Shown here one piece after another: positions 7,502 to 16,917 of a DNA stretch of 32,028 nucleotides. The position numbers and the translations under genes are program-made. Each line of letters starts with the position of its first letter. Positions within the stretch are counted from its first letter, which is position 1. This DNA comes from Roseibium sp. (GTDB taxonomy: Bacteria; Pseudomonadota; Alphaproteobacteria; Rhizobiales; Stappiaceae): contig NZ_JAILWL010000014.1 in assembly GCF_025698965.1 (NCBI RefSeq), positions 1-32,028 of the forward strand. The letters are read 5' to 3'. The notes below the pieces were generated by a model. That model had not been told where the DNA came from. It saw nothing but the letters and a program-made list of their open reading frames with translations, and did not search any database.

Positions 7502-9568
7502 TTATTTCGCTTTTGCTGCTTTGCGTTCAGAGCGGGAAGGCTTGTTTTTCTTCGCAGCTTTCTTTTTCGGCTTAGACGGTTTTGATCCTGTCCTGCTTTT
7601 CGGCTTGCGGAACTGATCACCTTCGTCAGTTGCCTGAGGGTGACGTTTGCCGTGGGGCTTTCGGTCTTCGCCGTCAAGGTCCCGCGCCAGTGCTTTCGGA
7701 TCCAGTGGCTCATATGCCGGGTGATGCGGAGCACGATCATCATCGCCGAAATTACGCCGTTTCTTGCCACGTGGCCCATCAAAGTCACGCTTTGGTCCTC
7801 GTCTGGGGCGATCGGATTTCAAGGTGTCTTCACGGCCCATTGTTTCGTAGTCCGGCGCGTCACCTCTACGTGGACGGCGCTGTGGAGGGCCGCCACGGCC
7901 ACGACGATCATCGTCTTCTTTCGGTGGGTTCGGGATCTTGCCACCGCGTGCATCCAGAAGGGTGATGACGACATTGTCCTCACCGGTTCCATCCCGTTTG
8001 ATGACTTCGGCGAAGCGTTCACCATGCTTGCCTGCGATCTCGAAATAGAGCTGGTTCTGGAAAATCTTGATCGCACCGACTTCTTTCTTGGTCACGTGAC
8101 CGGCCCGGCAGATCATTGGCAGGATCCAGCGCGGTTCAGCCCGCTGGCGATGTCCGAGAGACAAGGAGAACCAGACACCGTCCTCGAATTTGCCGGTGAT
8201 TTCCGCGCTGCGGCCTCCGCGGGCGCCTGCGTCGCGACCCTTCAGGAAGGAATCGTTGAGCTCGGAAATCTCTTCCGGGGCCGGAAGGCGCGACTGACGG
8301 AGCTTGACGAACGCGGCGGCTAGTTGCTCCGGGCTGTGGACAGCCAGAAGTTCCATTGCGATTGCCCGATCTTCGTCTTCCAGCTCGACGGAAAGCGCCG
8401 GATCGGCCAGGAGACGCTCCTTATCCATCGCCCGGATTTCATCGGCTGTCGGCGCTCCTTTCCAGGTTGCCTTGACCCCGGCAAAGTTCAGAACACGTTC
8501 TGCCTGGCGCCGCCGCGGGAAAGGCACCATCAACACGCATGTTCCCTTGCGCCCGGCGCGGCCGGTACGGCCTGAACGGTGCAGAAGGGCGGCTTTCCCC
8601 GTGGGCAGGTCAGCGTGAATCACAAGGTCAAGATTGGGCAAGTCGATACCGCGGGCGGCAACATCGGTGGCCACGCACACCCGGGCTCGTCCGTCCTTCA
8701 TGGCGGCAAGGGCGCTGGAGCGCTGTTCCTGGCTGAGCTCGCCGGAAAGAGACACGATCGAGAAGCCCCGGTTGGCTAGGCGTGAGGTCAGGCGGCTGAC
8801 GGCTTCACGGGTCGAGCAGAAGACAATTGCTTTCTCGGCTTCATGCAGCCGGAGCACATTGATGATTGCGTTTTCACGCTCGTTCGGCGCAACCGGATGC
8901 GCGACGTATTCAATGTCCCCGTGTTGTTCGCGGGCATTGATGGTTGAAAGACGGACTGCATCTTTTTGAAAACGTTTGGCAAGTTCTGCAATCGGCCTCG
9001 GAACAGTCGCTGAGAACATCAGCGTGCGACGGTTTTCCGGCGCGGCATCAAGGATAAACTCAAGATCTTCGCGAAAGCCCATGTCGAGCATTTCATCGGC
9101 CTCGTCGAGCACGACGGCACGAATTTCGGAAAGATCGAGCGAGCCTCGCTCTATGTGATCACGCAAGCGGCCGGGGGTGCCGACCACGATATGGACACCA
9201 CGGTCCAATGTCCGCCGTTCCGTACGCGGGTCCATGCCGCCAACGCAGGAAGCGGTTACGGCACCTGCTTCATTATAGAGCCAGGTCAGTTCTTCTTTCA
9301 CCTGAAGAGCAAGCTCACGGGTCGGAGCAATTGCCAGGGCTATCGGCGCCCCTGCCTTGCCGAGCTGTTCCTGGTCGCCAAGCAGAGTAGGGGCCAGAGC
9401 GAGACCAAAGGCAACGGTTTTACCGGAACCGGTTTGTGCCGACACAAGCAGGTCAGCTTCCGCCGGAGTTTCATTCAGGACGCTTTCCTGTACGGGAGTG
9501 AGGCTCTCATAGCCTCGTTTCGCCAGCGCGGCCGACAGGGCCGGGGCGAGAGACGTCAAATCAGTCAT
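7502..9568 (-). CDS. DEAD/DEAH-box ATP-dependent RNA helicase (DeaD/CsdA-like, DbpA-type RNA-binding region, basic C-terminal tail)
   Basis: Motifs SAQTGSGKT, PTRELALQ, DEAD (VLDEADEMLDMGF), SAT and HRSGRTGRAG. Lys-rich low-complexity C-terminus. Confidence 0.95.
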   Translation of the reverse strand: MTDLTSLAPALSAALAKRGYESLTPVQESVLNETPAEADLLVSAQTGSGKTVAFGLALAPTLLGDQEQLGKAGAPIALAIAPTRELALQVKEELTWLYNEAGAVTASCVGGMDPRTERRTLDRGVHIVVGTPGRLRDHIERGSLDLSEIRAVVLDEADEMLDMGFREDLEFILDAAPENRRTLMFSATVPRPIAELAKRFQKDAVRLSTINAREQHGDIEYVAHPVAPNERENAIINVLRLHEAEKAIVFCSTREAVSRLTSRLANRGFSIVSLSGELSQEQRSSALAAMKDGRARVCVATDVAARGIDLPNLDLVIHADLPTGKAALLHRSGRTGRAGRKGTCVLMVPFPRRRQAERVLNFAGVKATWKGAPTADEIRAMDKERLLADPALSVELEDEDRAIAMELLAVHSPEQLAAAFVKLRQSRLPAPEEISELNDSFLKGRDAGARGGRSAEITGKFEDGVWFSLSLGHRQRAEPRWILPMICRAGHVTKKEVGAIKIFQNQLYFEIAGKHGERFAEVIKRDGTGEDNVVITLLDARGGKIPNPPKEDDDRRGRGGPPQRRPRRGDAPDYETMGREDTLKSDRPRRGPKRDFDGPRGKKRRNFGDDDRAPHHPAYEPLDPKALARDLDGEDRKPHGKRHPQATDEGDQFRKPKSRTGSKPSKPKKKAAKKNKPSRSERKAAKAK

Positions 9569-9743
9569 AGAAATCTTTCAACTGCTCCGGATCATCTGCG
9601 TGCCAGTCAGCAGTCTACCGGATCGGGCCGAGGTTGCATCAGCCATTGGATGGGCGCGGCTTATACAGGGAAAAGACCAGAACGTCCATCCCGCTGTTGG
9701 CGTTGGTCTTGTAATTGAGCTCGTTCCCGGTTTTTCTCTGTTC

Positions 9744-11381
9744 ATGAGAGCTTTCTCCCAGCTGCTTGACAGGTTGTCTCTGGAACCACGGCGTCTTGCC
9801 AAGGAGGCGCTGTTGATGCGGTACTTTCTGGAAACACCGGATCCCGACAGGGGATATGCCCTGGCGGCGCTCACCGGCGGTCTGAACTTCAAACATGCAA
9901 AGCCCGCGCTTCTCAGATCTCTCATCAGCGAGCGGACCGATCCTCAATTGTTTGCGCTGTCCTACGATTTTGTCGGTGATCTTTCCGAAACCATCGCGCT
10001 CATGTGGCCGCAAAATTTAGCGACGGACGGGCAATCTCAGATGCTTGCCTTGTCGGAAGTGGTCGACCAGCTTAAGCGGGCAGGCAAGACCGATGTTCCA
10101 AGGTTGTTGACTGCCTGGCTGGATGATCTGGACGATACCGGGCGTTGGGCACTGCTGAAACTTGTGACAGGTGGACTTCGGGTCGGGGTTTCGGCCAGAC
10201 TTGCCAAGACGGCTGTGGCCCGGCTTGGCGATCTAGAGACCTCGCAGGTTGAAGAAGTCTGGCACGGACTTGAACCGCCCTACGAAGTCTTGTTCGCCTG
10301 GGTGGAAGGCAGGACAGGTCCGCCTGACAATGACGATCCGGCACCGTTCCGGCCTGTCATGCTGGCTCATCCGCTGGATGAGGACAAAGACCTCGCTCAA
10401 CTGGTGGCGAGTGATTTTGCCGTTGAATGGAAGTGGGACGGTATTCGTGTCCAGGCTGCCGCCGGCAGGTCGCAGACCGGCGAGAGCGTCAATCGGCTTT
10501 ACAGTCGGACGGGCGAAGAAATCTCAAGGGCTTTTCCCGACCTCCTGGACGCGTTGGACTTCGATGCCTGCATCGATGGCGAACTCCTGATCATAAAGGA
10601 CGGCAGGGTGCTTCCTTTTTCCGACCTGCAGAAGCGGTTGAACCGGAAAACGGCCGGGCCGAAACTCGTTAAATCCTATCCGGCGGCAATACGGGCATAT
10701 GACTTGCTGCATCTGGAAGGAGAAGATCTTCGTGGGCTACCCTTTTCAGAGCGTCGGAACCGGCTGTCGACCTTCATCGCATCCCTTCAGGATCCTCGAA
10801 TCGATCTGTCTCCGCTGACGAGCGTCGGCGATTGGCAGGAAATCGCAGCCGCACGTGCCGACCCGGGGCAATTCCTGGATAAGGATAACGCAGCAGTGGT
10901 GGAAGGCGTGATGCTCAAACGCTGGGACTCATCCTATGTGAACGGTCGTCCAAAAGGTCTCTGGTTCAAGTGGAAGCGTGAACCGTTTCTGATCGATGCG
11001 GTGCTGATGTATGCTCAGCGCGGCCATGGAAAGCGGTCCTCTTTCTATTCAGACTACACTTTCGGGGTCTGGAGAGACGGCGACAACGGTCCTGAATTGG
11101 TGCCGGTCGGCAAGGCCTATTTTGGTTTCACCGACGAGGAACTGCGCGAGATAGACAGATTTGTGCGAAACAATACGGTGAACCGATTTGGCCCGGTTCG
11201 AGAAGTTCAGCACGATATGGAAACCGGGCTGGTTCTTGAAGTGGCATTTGAAGGACTGAACAGGTCTACGCGTCATAAGTCCGGCGTTGCCATGCGGTTT
11301 CCTCGTATTTCCAGGCTGCGTTGGGACAAGCCAACTGGAGAAGCGGACCGGATCGAAAATCTTGAAGCACTGCTGCCTTGA
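9744..11381 (+). CDS. ATP-dependent DNA ligase (cisplatin damage response/PP_1105 family-like)
   Basis: Ligase motif I EWKWDGIRVQ, DGELL, EGVMLKR and WFKWKRE. ATG at 9744 (MRAFSQLLDRLSLEPRRLAKEALLMRYF) matches the family N-terminus; the ORF track extends to 9600. Confidence 0.93.
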   Translation: MRAFSQLLDRLSLEPRRLAKEALLMRYFLETPDPDRGYALAALTGGLNFKHAKPALLRSLISERTDPQLFALSYDFVGDLSETIALMWPQNLATDGQSQMLALSEVVDQLKRAGKTDVPRLLTAWLDDLDDTGRWALLKLVTGGLRVGVSARLAKTAVARLGDLETSQVEEVWHGLEPPYEVLFAWVEGRTGPPDNDDPAPFRPVMLAHPLDEDKDLAQLVASDFAVEWKWDGIRVQAAAGRSQTGESVNRLYSRTGEEISRAFPDLLDALDFDACIDGELLIIKDGRVLPFSDLQKRLNRKTAGPKLVKSYPAAIRAYDLLHLEGEDLRGLPFSERRNRLSTFIASLQDPRIDLSPLTSVGDWQEIAAARADPGQFLDKDNAAVVEGVMLKRWDSSYVNGRPKGLWFKWKREPFLIDAVLMYAQRGHGKRSSFYSDYTFGVWRDGDNGPELVPVGKAYFGFTDEELREIDRFVRNNTVNRFGPVREVQHDMETGLVLEVAFEGLNRSTRHKSGVAMRFPRISRLRWDKPTGEADRIENLEALLP

Positions 11382-11516
11382 GAAAATACCAAGGATGCGC
11401 AGATTCACGATAACAGCTGAAAAACAGCTAAAGGCCGTGCTTTGGTCATGGAATCGTGGCAACCATCGGGTGAGTGAACACCGGTGGTTCGCCATTCCGA
11501 AAGTCGGAGAGACATT

Positions 11517-12083
11517 ATGACGTTCAACAAGCGTATGCCCGCATCATTGCTCGCAGGTACCTTGGCTGCATTTATGATGACAGCCGCTGCAATGGCCGAA
11601 GGTACGGTCACGCCGGAGCAAGCCGAAGGGGCAACGTCAGGACAACCGGGCCGGTTTTCCCTGGTGGAAGTTGACGGTGACATTCTGAGAGTTGACCGGC
11701 AAAACGGTACCGTTTCCATTTGCCGGGAGCAGAATACGGCATGGCGCTGCAATCCGGTGCCTTTGGCCGAGGATGCTTACCTTGCCGAAATCAATGACCT
11801 TGCCGCTGAAGTGGATCGTCTGACCGCGCGACTGGAACACCTTGAAAGCAGTAACGGCGGCGAGGGAAAACAATTACCGCCGGGATCAGCGCTTGATCGC
11901 ACCACGCCGGATACAGGAACGCAAACAGGTCCCGATAGCAGTTCTGAGGATCAGACAACCGGTCTCGAACAGGCAGACGAGGAGCTTGAAAAGGTTCTGA
12001 CATTTACCGAAAGCGCCATGCGACGCCTCTTTGGCATGGTGCGCGAACTTCAAAAGGACTTCGAAGACGAAGGCAACCAATAA
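11517..12083 (+). CDS. Exported protein of unknown function with coiled-coil segment
   Basis: Signal peptide MTFNKRMPASLLAGTLAAFMMTAAAMAEG. Heptad-like LAEINDLAAEVDRLTARLEHLE. RBS-like GGAGAG upstream of ATG 11517. Confidence 0.65.
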   Translation: MTFNKRMPASLLAGTLAAFMMTAAAMAEGTVTPEQAEGATSGQPGRFSLVEVDGDILRVDRQNGTVSICREQNTAWRCNPVPLAEDAYLAEINDLAAEVDRLTARLEHLESSNGGEGKQLPPGSALDRTTPDTGTQTGPDSSSEDQTTGLEQADEELEKVLTFTESAMRRLFGMVRELQKDFEDEGNQ

Positions 12084-12114
12084 CAATCGCCTCGCGTCTT
12101 TCGCAGATGCCATT

Positions 12115-12609
12115 CTAATCAATGAGCATCTTGGAGATGCAGTTTTGAGTATCTTCAGGCAGTTGGACTGAAGTGCGGGACGTCAGGTCCATCATAAGCG
12201 CCACGACATCCAGCGTTGCCGCCAGCCGTTTGGTCCGGCTCTCAAACAGGTGGTGACGCATGTTAAAGGATTTCGATCCGACACCGGTGAAACCCGTTGC
12301 TACCACGACGGCATCTCCCGTCTTCAACGGCGTTGCCCAGGTCAGTTTCATCTCCACAGCAACACGTCCGAACCCGTTTTCGCCAAGAAAGGCGCGGGTC
12401 ATTGGGGTGCGTTCCCAAACGTGGGCGACACCATCGGTGCAGCAGGCCAACGCATATTGGTCGTCCGCCTTGCCGTCAACGCCGATATCGCGCGGCAAAA
12501 CAGTTCCGCGAAAACAGATGCCAGCCTCTTTTGCAAGAAGCCCGGGAAGAGTTGCCCGAAGTCCACCTGGTCCGGTTTGTATTCCCCTGGGGGCAGCCTC
12601 TTCAATCAT
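12115..12609 (-). CDS. C-terminal half of a double-hotdog acyl-CoA thioesterase-like protein (separate frame; ORF open to 12723)
   Basis: MIEEAAPRGIQTGPGG…VAVEMKLTWATPLKTGDAVVVATGF… is hotdog-like. ATG at 12609 overlaps the stop of the N-terminal ORF (ATGATTGA). Confidence 0.6.
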   Translation of the reverse strand: MIEEAAPRGIQTGPGGLRATLPGLLAKEAGICFRGTVLPRDIGVDGKADDQYALACCTDGVAHVWERTPMTRAFLGENGFGRVAVEMKLTWATPLKTGDAVVVATGFTGVGSKSFNMRHHLFESRTKRLAATLDVVALMMDLTSRTSVQLPEDTQNCISKMLID

Positions 12610-12976
12610 TGGTGTCTGGAAATCTCTGACGCAAGGTCTTTGCGGTGCTGGCACTCGGCTCGTAACCGTCAAGTGCTGTCGCGGCAAGGGCGCCGGTTGC
12701 GCCATCCCGCATTTCATGGACAACCGTCAGCATATGGGGGCCGTCAAAGGCAATGCTGGATTGGACTGTGATCAGATCGCCCGTGCGCAGTTCCTTGTGA
12801 TAACGCACGTGCCGTACGCGCCGCGCACCGACCAGTGTCTCACTCAGCCCGGACAGCAGTCGGAATTGTCGGTCAGCCTCTTCAAACCGACTAAAGTAAT
12901 ATTGAACGTTTAGATGGTCATTCTCATCGCATTCCCAGCGATTAACAAATGAAAAAAGGGTCTCTTGAATTGTCAT
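12602..12976 (-). CDS. N-terminal half of a double-hotdog acyl-CoA thioesterase-like protein
   Basis: WECDENDHLNVQYYFSRFEEADRQF resembles 4HBT/YbgC-type thioesterases. Ends abruptly with RFPDTND where the other frame continues …FQTPMIEEAAPRG. Confidence 0.65.
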   Translation of the reverse strand: MTIQETLFSFVNRWECDENDHLNVQYYFSRFEEADRQFRLLSGLSETLVGARRVRHVRYHKELRTGDLITVQSSIAFDGPHMLTVVHEMRDGATGALAATALDGYEPSASTAKTLRQRFPDTND

Positions 12977-13447
12977 CCTGTAGATTCGTGCGCTCAGTGA
13001 TTTTATTTAATGGTTGCAAAGTCGTACAATTTTATTTGTTGACGCCTTTTCGTGAATTTATCAATAAGAAATATTCTCTGTGGACAAAATATATCGTTTG
13101 ATCAATTGGCTGTATTTAGAGACGAAAAATCAACTGCGGAAGTTTTTTGTTAAATGCAGGGTTGAGAGTTTTGTCTGCTTTCCTCTCTCTAGGTTGTGTT
13201 TTGAAAAGTATTAAGGACCAGACAACGCAAAGTGGGTGTTTGCCGGGAATGGAGGGTCCGCATGATTGTGTTGGTCAAAAGCATGGTTTGACTTGCGTGC
13301 AATCCATGATGCAAACATACTTCAAACAAGCCGCTGATCGGGGATAACGTCCCGAAAACCAGGTGACCTTGAAGCGCATTTGGAGGGAATGCGCTCGGTT
13401 GAGCTGGTCGTGATGCGGAATAGGGCCGTTTTGGGAGGAATTACAAC

Positions 13448-14131
13448 GTGTCGGCGACAACGTATCGGTTCATTATCGCAGATGATCACCCATTGTTTCG
13501 CGGTGCCCTGCGTCAAACCCTGGAAACGCAATATCCGGATGCAACGATCGAAGAGGCCGGTGCTCTTGAAGATGTCACCTCGCGTCTGGAGCAGGACGGT
13601 GATGTTGATCTGATCCTGCTGGATCTGACCATGCCTGGAATGCGCGGTTTTTCCGGTCTCATGTACTTGAGGGCACAGTATTCCGGTGTTCCCGTCGTCG
13701 TTGTTTCGGCGAATGAAGACCCTCAGGCGATCAGGAGGGCTGTTGAATTCGGCGCTTCCGGTTTCATTCCGAAGTCTCACGGAATTGATGTGATCCGGCA
13801 GGCCATTTCAGAAGTCATGTCCGGAAATATGTGGACACCACCGGATGTTGACCTCAAGGCGGATGACGGAAGCGGAGATCTGGTCCAGCGCCTGTCCACG
13901 CTGACCCCCCAGCAGGTCCGGGTCCTTATGATGCTGTCGGAGGGGTTGCTGAACAAACAGATTGCCTATGAGTTGTCGGTCTCGGAAGCAACCGTGAAGG
14001 CTCATGTTTCTGCAATCTTGCAAAAGCTCGGTGTCGAGAGCCGCACCCAGGCGGTCATTGCAGCATCGAAGATCGAAGCGGGCCAGTGGCAACTGGGCGG
14101 TGATGCAACGGAAACAGCAGAAGTCCAGTAA
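13448..14131 (+). CDS. Two-component response regulator, LuxR/NarL family
   Basis: Receiver (IIADDHPLFRGALRQTL, DLILLDLTMPG, PKSHG) plus LuxR HTH (LTPQQVRVLMMLSEGLLNKQIAYELSVSEATVKAHVSAILQKLGV). GTG start. Confidence 0.93.
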   Translation: MSATTYRFIIADDHPLFRGALRQTLETQYPDATIEEAGALEDVTSRLEQDGDVDLILLDLTMPGMRGFSGLMYLRAQYSGVPVVVVSANEDPQAIRRAVEFGASGFIPKSHGIDVIRQAISEVMSGNMWTPPDVDLKADDGSGDLVQRLSTLTPQQVRVLMMLSEGLLNKQIAYELSVSEATVKAHVSAILQKLGVESRTQAVIAASKIEAGQWQLGGDATETAEVQ

Positions 14132-14403
14132 AGGTTCCAACCAGTCATGAAATCCGGAAACCGTGCTCCCGGTCCAGGACGCAGGGAGCTACTGCGCGTG
14201 GTGGTAGCAGGTTTTTCTGTTCGTCCTATCTCTTGGGAAACCTTTGTTAAGGTAAACCAAAATTAGTTCTAATTTTTTGAAAAGTTTCGCGAATTTCCCG
14301 AAACACTTCGCTGGTTTTTACCGGAATTTCAGGGAATGAATGTAACTCTGCAGCTCATGAAGCTGTGCCACGCACGGTATTGAGTAGCAAATGCGGAGAG
14401 AAG

Positions 14404-16896
14404 ATGCGGCTCAGCGCCAACTGGAAACTGATCCTCAGCACGACCTGCCGGGCGTTTCTTGTTCCTGAAGCCCGCGGTGTGTCGTTCTCAGTGCCGTCCG
14501 AACAGCAGCAGTTCGGACAGAAGCAACCGGATCAGAACCGTGCGTTGCTGCTGGCATTCGGTTATCCGGTCGTTGAAGAGTTTCTTGCGCGCCGGGTGCG
14601 TGCGGCGCAAATATCAAGCATTGCCCGGCTGACGCCTTTCACCGTTCTGGCGAATCTTGTCAACGCCATTGTCGTTGCGCCGGTTTTCACGGAATTTCTT
14701 CCGGTTCCATATGTTGCGGTCTGGGTGATCGCCGTCGCCGGCCTGATGTGCTTCACGATCGCAAAATGGATTGCAGCCCGGAACAACCCGGTTGAATTGG
14801 CATCCCGGCGTGCTTTGGGGAAAGCCGTTCGTCATGCAACGATATTGAGTTCGCTTTGGGCGGTGGTGCCAATTGTGGCGTTTGCCAGTGGCAATGTGTA
14901 TGCGATCTGGGTGTCTTCCTGCATTGCAACGGCAATGATCTGCGCCGGAGGATTTGCCCTGGCCACAGTGCCACAGGCTGCCTTTCGTTGGATCGCCATC
15001 CTTTTTTCAGCCTCTGTGATTTCTCTGCTTGTCGGCCAAACCGCCTTCATGTGGCAGCTTCTTCTGCTGCTCACCAGCTATTCGATCCTGGTGGTTGCCA
15101 GCGTAACGGCGACAGGTTGGCTGTTCGCCTCTCATTTTCTAGCTGAAGCGGAGCTGAAACAGAGGGGGGAACTCATTGCACTTCTGATGAACGAGTTCGA
15201 AGAAAAGGCAAGCGACTGGATCTGGGAAACCGACAGCGCAGGCAATTTTCGTAATGTTTCCGAGCGGTTTCTGCACGCAAGTGGCCGGTCCAGTGTTGAA
15301 CTGAAAGCCATGCGCATGGTCGATCTGGCCTATTCTCTGAACCAGAGCGACGCGCGCGAAGTTGTTCGCCAGCTTCAAAAGAATTTCAGCCTGCAAAAGT
15401 CTTTCCGCGAATTCGTGATTGGAGTGGATGTAAACGGCGATGAGCGCTGGTGGTCTTTGGCGGCGAGGCCGACTTACGACGATCACGGTTCGTTTGCAGG
15501 CTATCGAGGTGTTGCGTCCGACGTCACTGAAACGCGGCGTGCCAATGCCCTTGTCGCGCATATGGCAGAACACGATTCCCTGACCGGGATCGGCAATCGG
15601 AGCTGGTTCCTGAACCAGGCAGAATTGCTTCGTAAGACCCAGATCAGCTCGGGGCAAAAAACATTGACCCTGTTTCTGGTGGATCTGGACAATTTCAAGG
15701 TCGTCAACGACACCAGCGGTCACCCGGCCGGTGATGAACTCCTGAAGCAGGTGGCGAAACGGTTCACTGCTGTTGGGGAGGGAAGAATTACCCTTGCCAG
15801 GTTTGGTGGTGACGAGTTTGCTGCGCTCGGTCACTTTGTCAGTGATCAGGCCGCTGGCGCCTTTGCGGAAGAACTGGTCAATGTTGCCCGCAAGCCGTTT
15901 ACGATTGGCAATCGGGATTTTGCAATTGGCGCAACGGTCGGTTTCACGAGGTTTGGCGAGGTAAATGACACCGTCGATGACCTGATGCGCAAGGCGGACA
16001 TAGCGCTTTACAAGGCCAAAGAAAGCGGTCGTGGCAGAGCCCTGTCCTTTGAAGCTGAGATGGAGCTTGAGGTCAGGGAGCGCCGAGAGCTGGAATCCGA
16101 TCTTCGCGAAGCATTTGAAAACGGTAAATTGAGTGTCGAGTTCCAGCCGATTGTGGATACAAGATCCGGCAAGGTCGTTTCCAGCGAAGTTCTCGTCAGG
16201 TGGGTTCATCCCACGCGCGGAGAAGTTCCGCCGAATACTTTCATTCCGATTGCGGAACAGGCGGGCCTGATCCTGCCACTCGGCAGCTGGGTGTTGAAAA
16301 GGGCTTGTACGGCTGCTAGCCAGTGCCCGGATCTTGAAAGCGTTGCCGTGAACCTGTCCTCGGTTCAGTTCATGGATCCCAACCTGGTGGACAGCGTCGC
16401 ATCCGTATTGGAAGAAACCGGATTTCCTGCCGAACGACTGGTTCTGGAAATCACCGAATCCGTGTTCCTGCGCGACTTGGGATCAGCATCGGAAAAACTC
16501 CAGAAACTGCGCAATCTGGGGATCAAGATTTCTCTTGATGACTTCGGTACAGGTTATTCGTCGCTCTCCTATCTGCGTCAGTACAAGTTCGACAAGATCA
16601 AGATAGACAAATCGTTTGTCGACGAAATCGGCGAGCGTAGCGACGGCCTCGCCATCATTTCAGCGGTCATTGCCCTTGCGCATAATCTGGGCCTCGAAGT
16701 GACGGCCGAAGGCGTTGAACGGCAATTCCAGGTGGATGCGCTGAAAACGCTCGGATGTGACACCCTGCAGGGGTACTTTTTCGGAAAACCGGACGCAAAT
16801 CCCCGGAACATCACGCGGATTGAAAACAAGGACTGGTTGGATGCCGGGGAGGCCGCTTCGCCTGATCAGCCTGGTATCAGCAAAGAAGCCCTCTGA
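14404..16896 (+). CDS. Membrane-anchored PAS–GGDEF–EAL protein (bifunctional c-di-GMP signalling)
   Basis: N-terminal TM segments, PAS (DWIWETDSAGNFRNVSERFL), RFGGDEFAAL, EVLVRW and DDFGTGYSSLSYL. ORF track starts at GTG 14365; ATG 14404 has a better RBS. Confidence 0.92.
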   Translation: MRLSANWKLILSTTCRAFLVPEARGVSFSVPSEQQQFGQKQPDQNRALLLAFGYPVVEEFLARRVRAAQISSIARLTPFTVLANLVNAIVVAPVFTEFLPVPYVAVWVIAVAGLMCFTIAKWIAARNNPVELASRRALGKAVRHATILSSLWAVVPIVAFASGNVYAIWVSSCIATAMICAGGFALATVPQAAFRWIAILFSASVISLLVGQTAFMWQLLLLLTSYSILVVASVTATGWLFASHFLAEAELKQRGELIALLMNEFEEKASDWIWETDSAGNFRNVSERFLHASGRSSVELKAMRMVDLAYSLNQSDAREVVRQLQKNFSLQKSFREFVIGVDVNGDERWWSLAARPTYDDHGSFAGYRGVASDVTETRRANALVAHMAEHDSLTGIGNRSWFLNQAELLRKTQISSGQKTLTLFLVDLDNFKVVNDTSGHPAGDELLKQVAKRFTAVGEGRITLARFGGDEFAALGHFVSDQAAGAFAEELVNVARKPFTIGNRDFAIGATVGFTRFGEVNDTVDDLMRKADIALYKAKESGRGRALSFEAEMELEVRERRELESDLREAFENGKLSVEFQPIVDTRSGKVVSSEVLVRWVHPTRGEVPPNTFIPIAEQAGLILPLGSWVLKRACTAASQCPDLESVAVNLSSVQFMDPNLVDSVASVLEETGFPAERLVLEITESVFLRDLGSASEKLQKLRNLGIKISLDDFGTGYSSLSYLRQYKFDKIKIDKSFVDEIGERSDGLAIISAVIALAHNLGLEVTAEGVERQFQVDALKTLGCDTLQGYFFGKPDANPRNITRIENKDWLDAGEAASPDQPGISKEAL

Positions 16897-16917
16897 AGGT
16901 CTTCCCGTCACTTCATT

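Noticed and set aside
7640-8323. 227-aa plus-strand ORF opposite the DEAD-box helicase
   Set aside because: Antisense to the helicase C-terminal region; no recognisable domain or upstream RBS.
9155-9718. 187-aa plus-strand ORF upstream of the ligase
   Set aside because: Mostly antisense to the helicase N-terminal motifs; translation looks like shadow sequence.
13083-13095. TTGATCAA near 13090 as an FNR box
   Set aside because: Half-sites abut without the 4-nt spacer; probably chance in AT-rich DNA.
13147-13347. 66-aa ORF in the AT-rich region before the LuxR regulator
   Set aside because: Non-ATG start, no RBS and no recognisable family; the region reads better as a promoter-rich intergenic stretch.
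15139-16209. 356-aa minus-strand ORF inside the GGDEF/EAL gene
   Set aside because: Fully antisense to conserved GGDEF and EAL motifs; no domain signature in its own translation.
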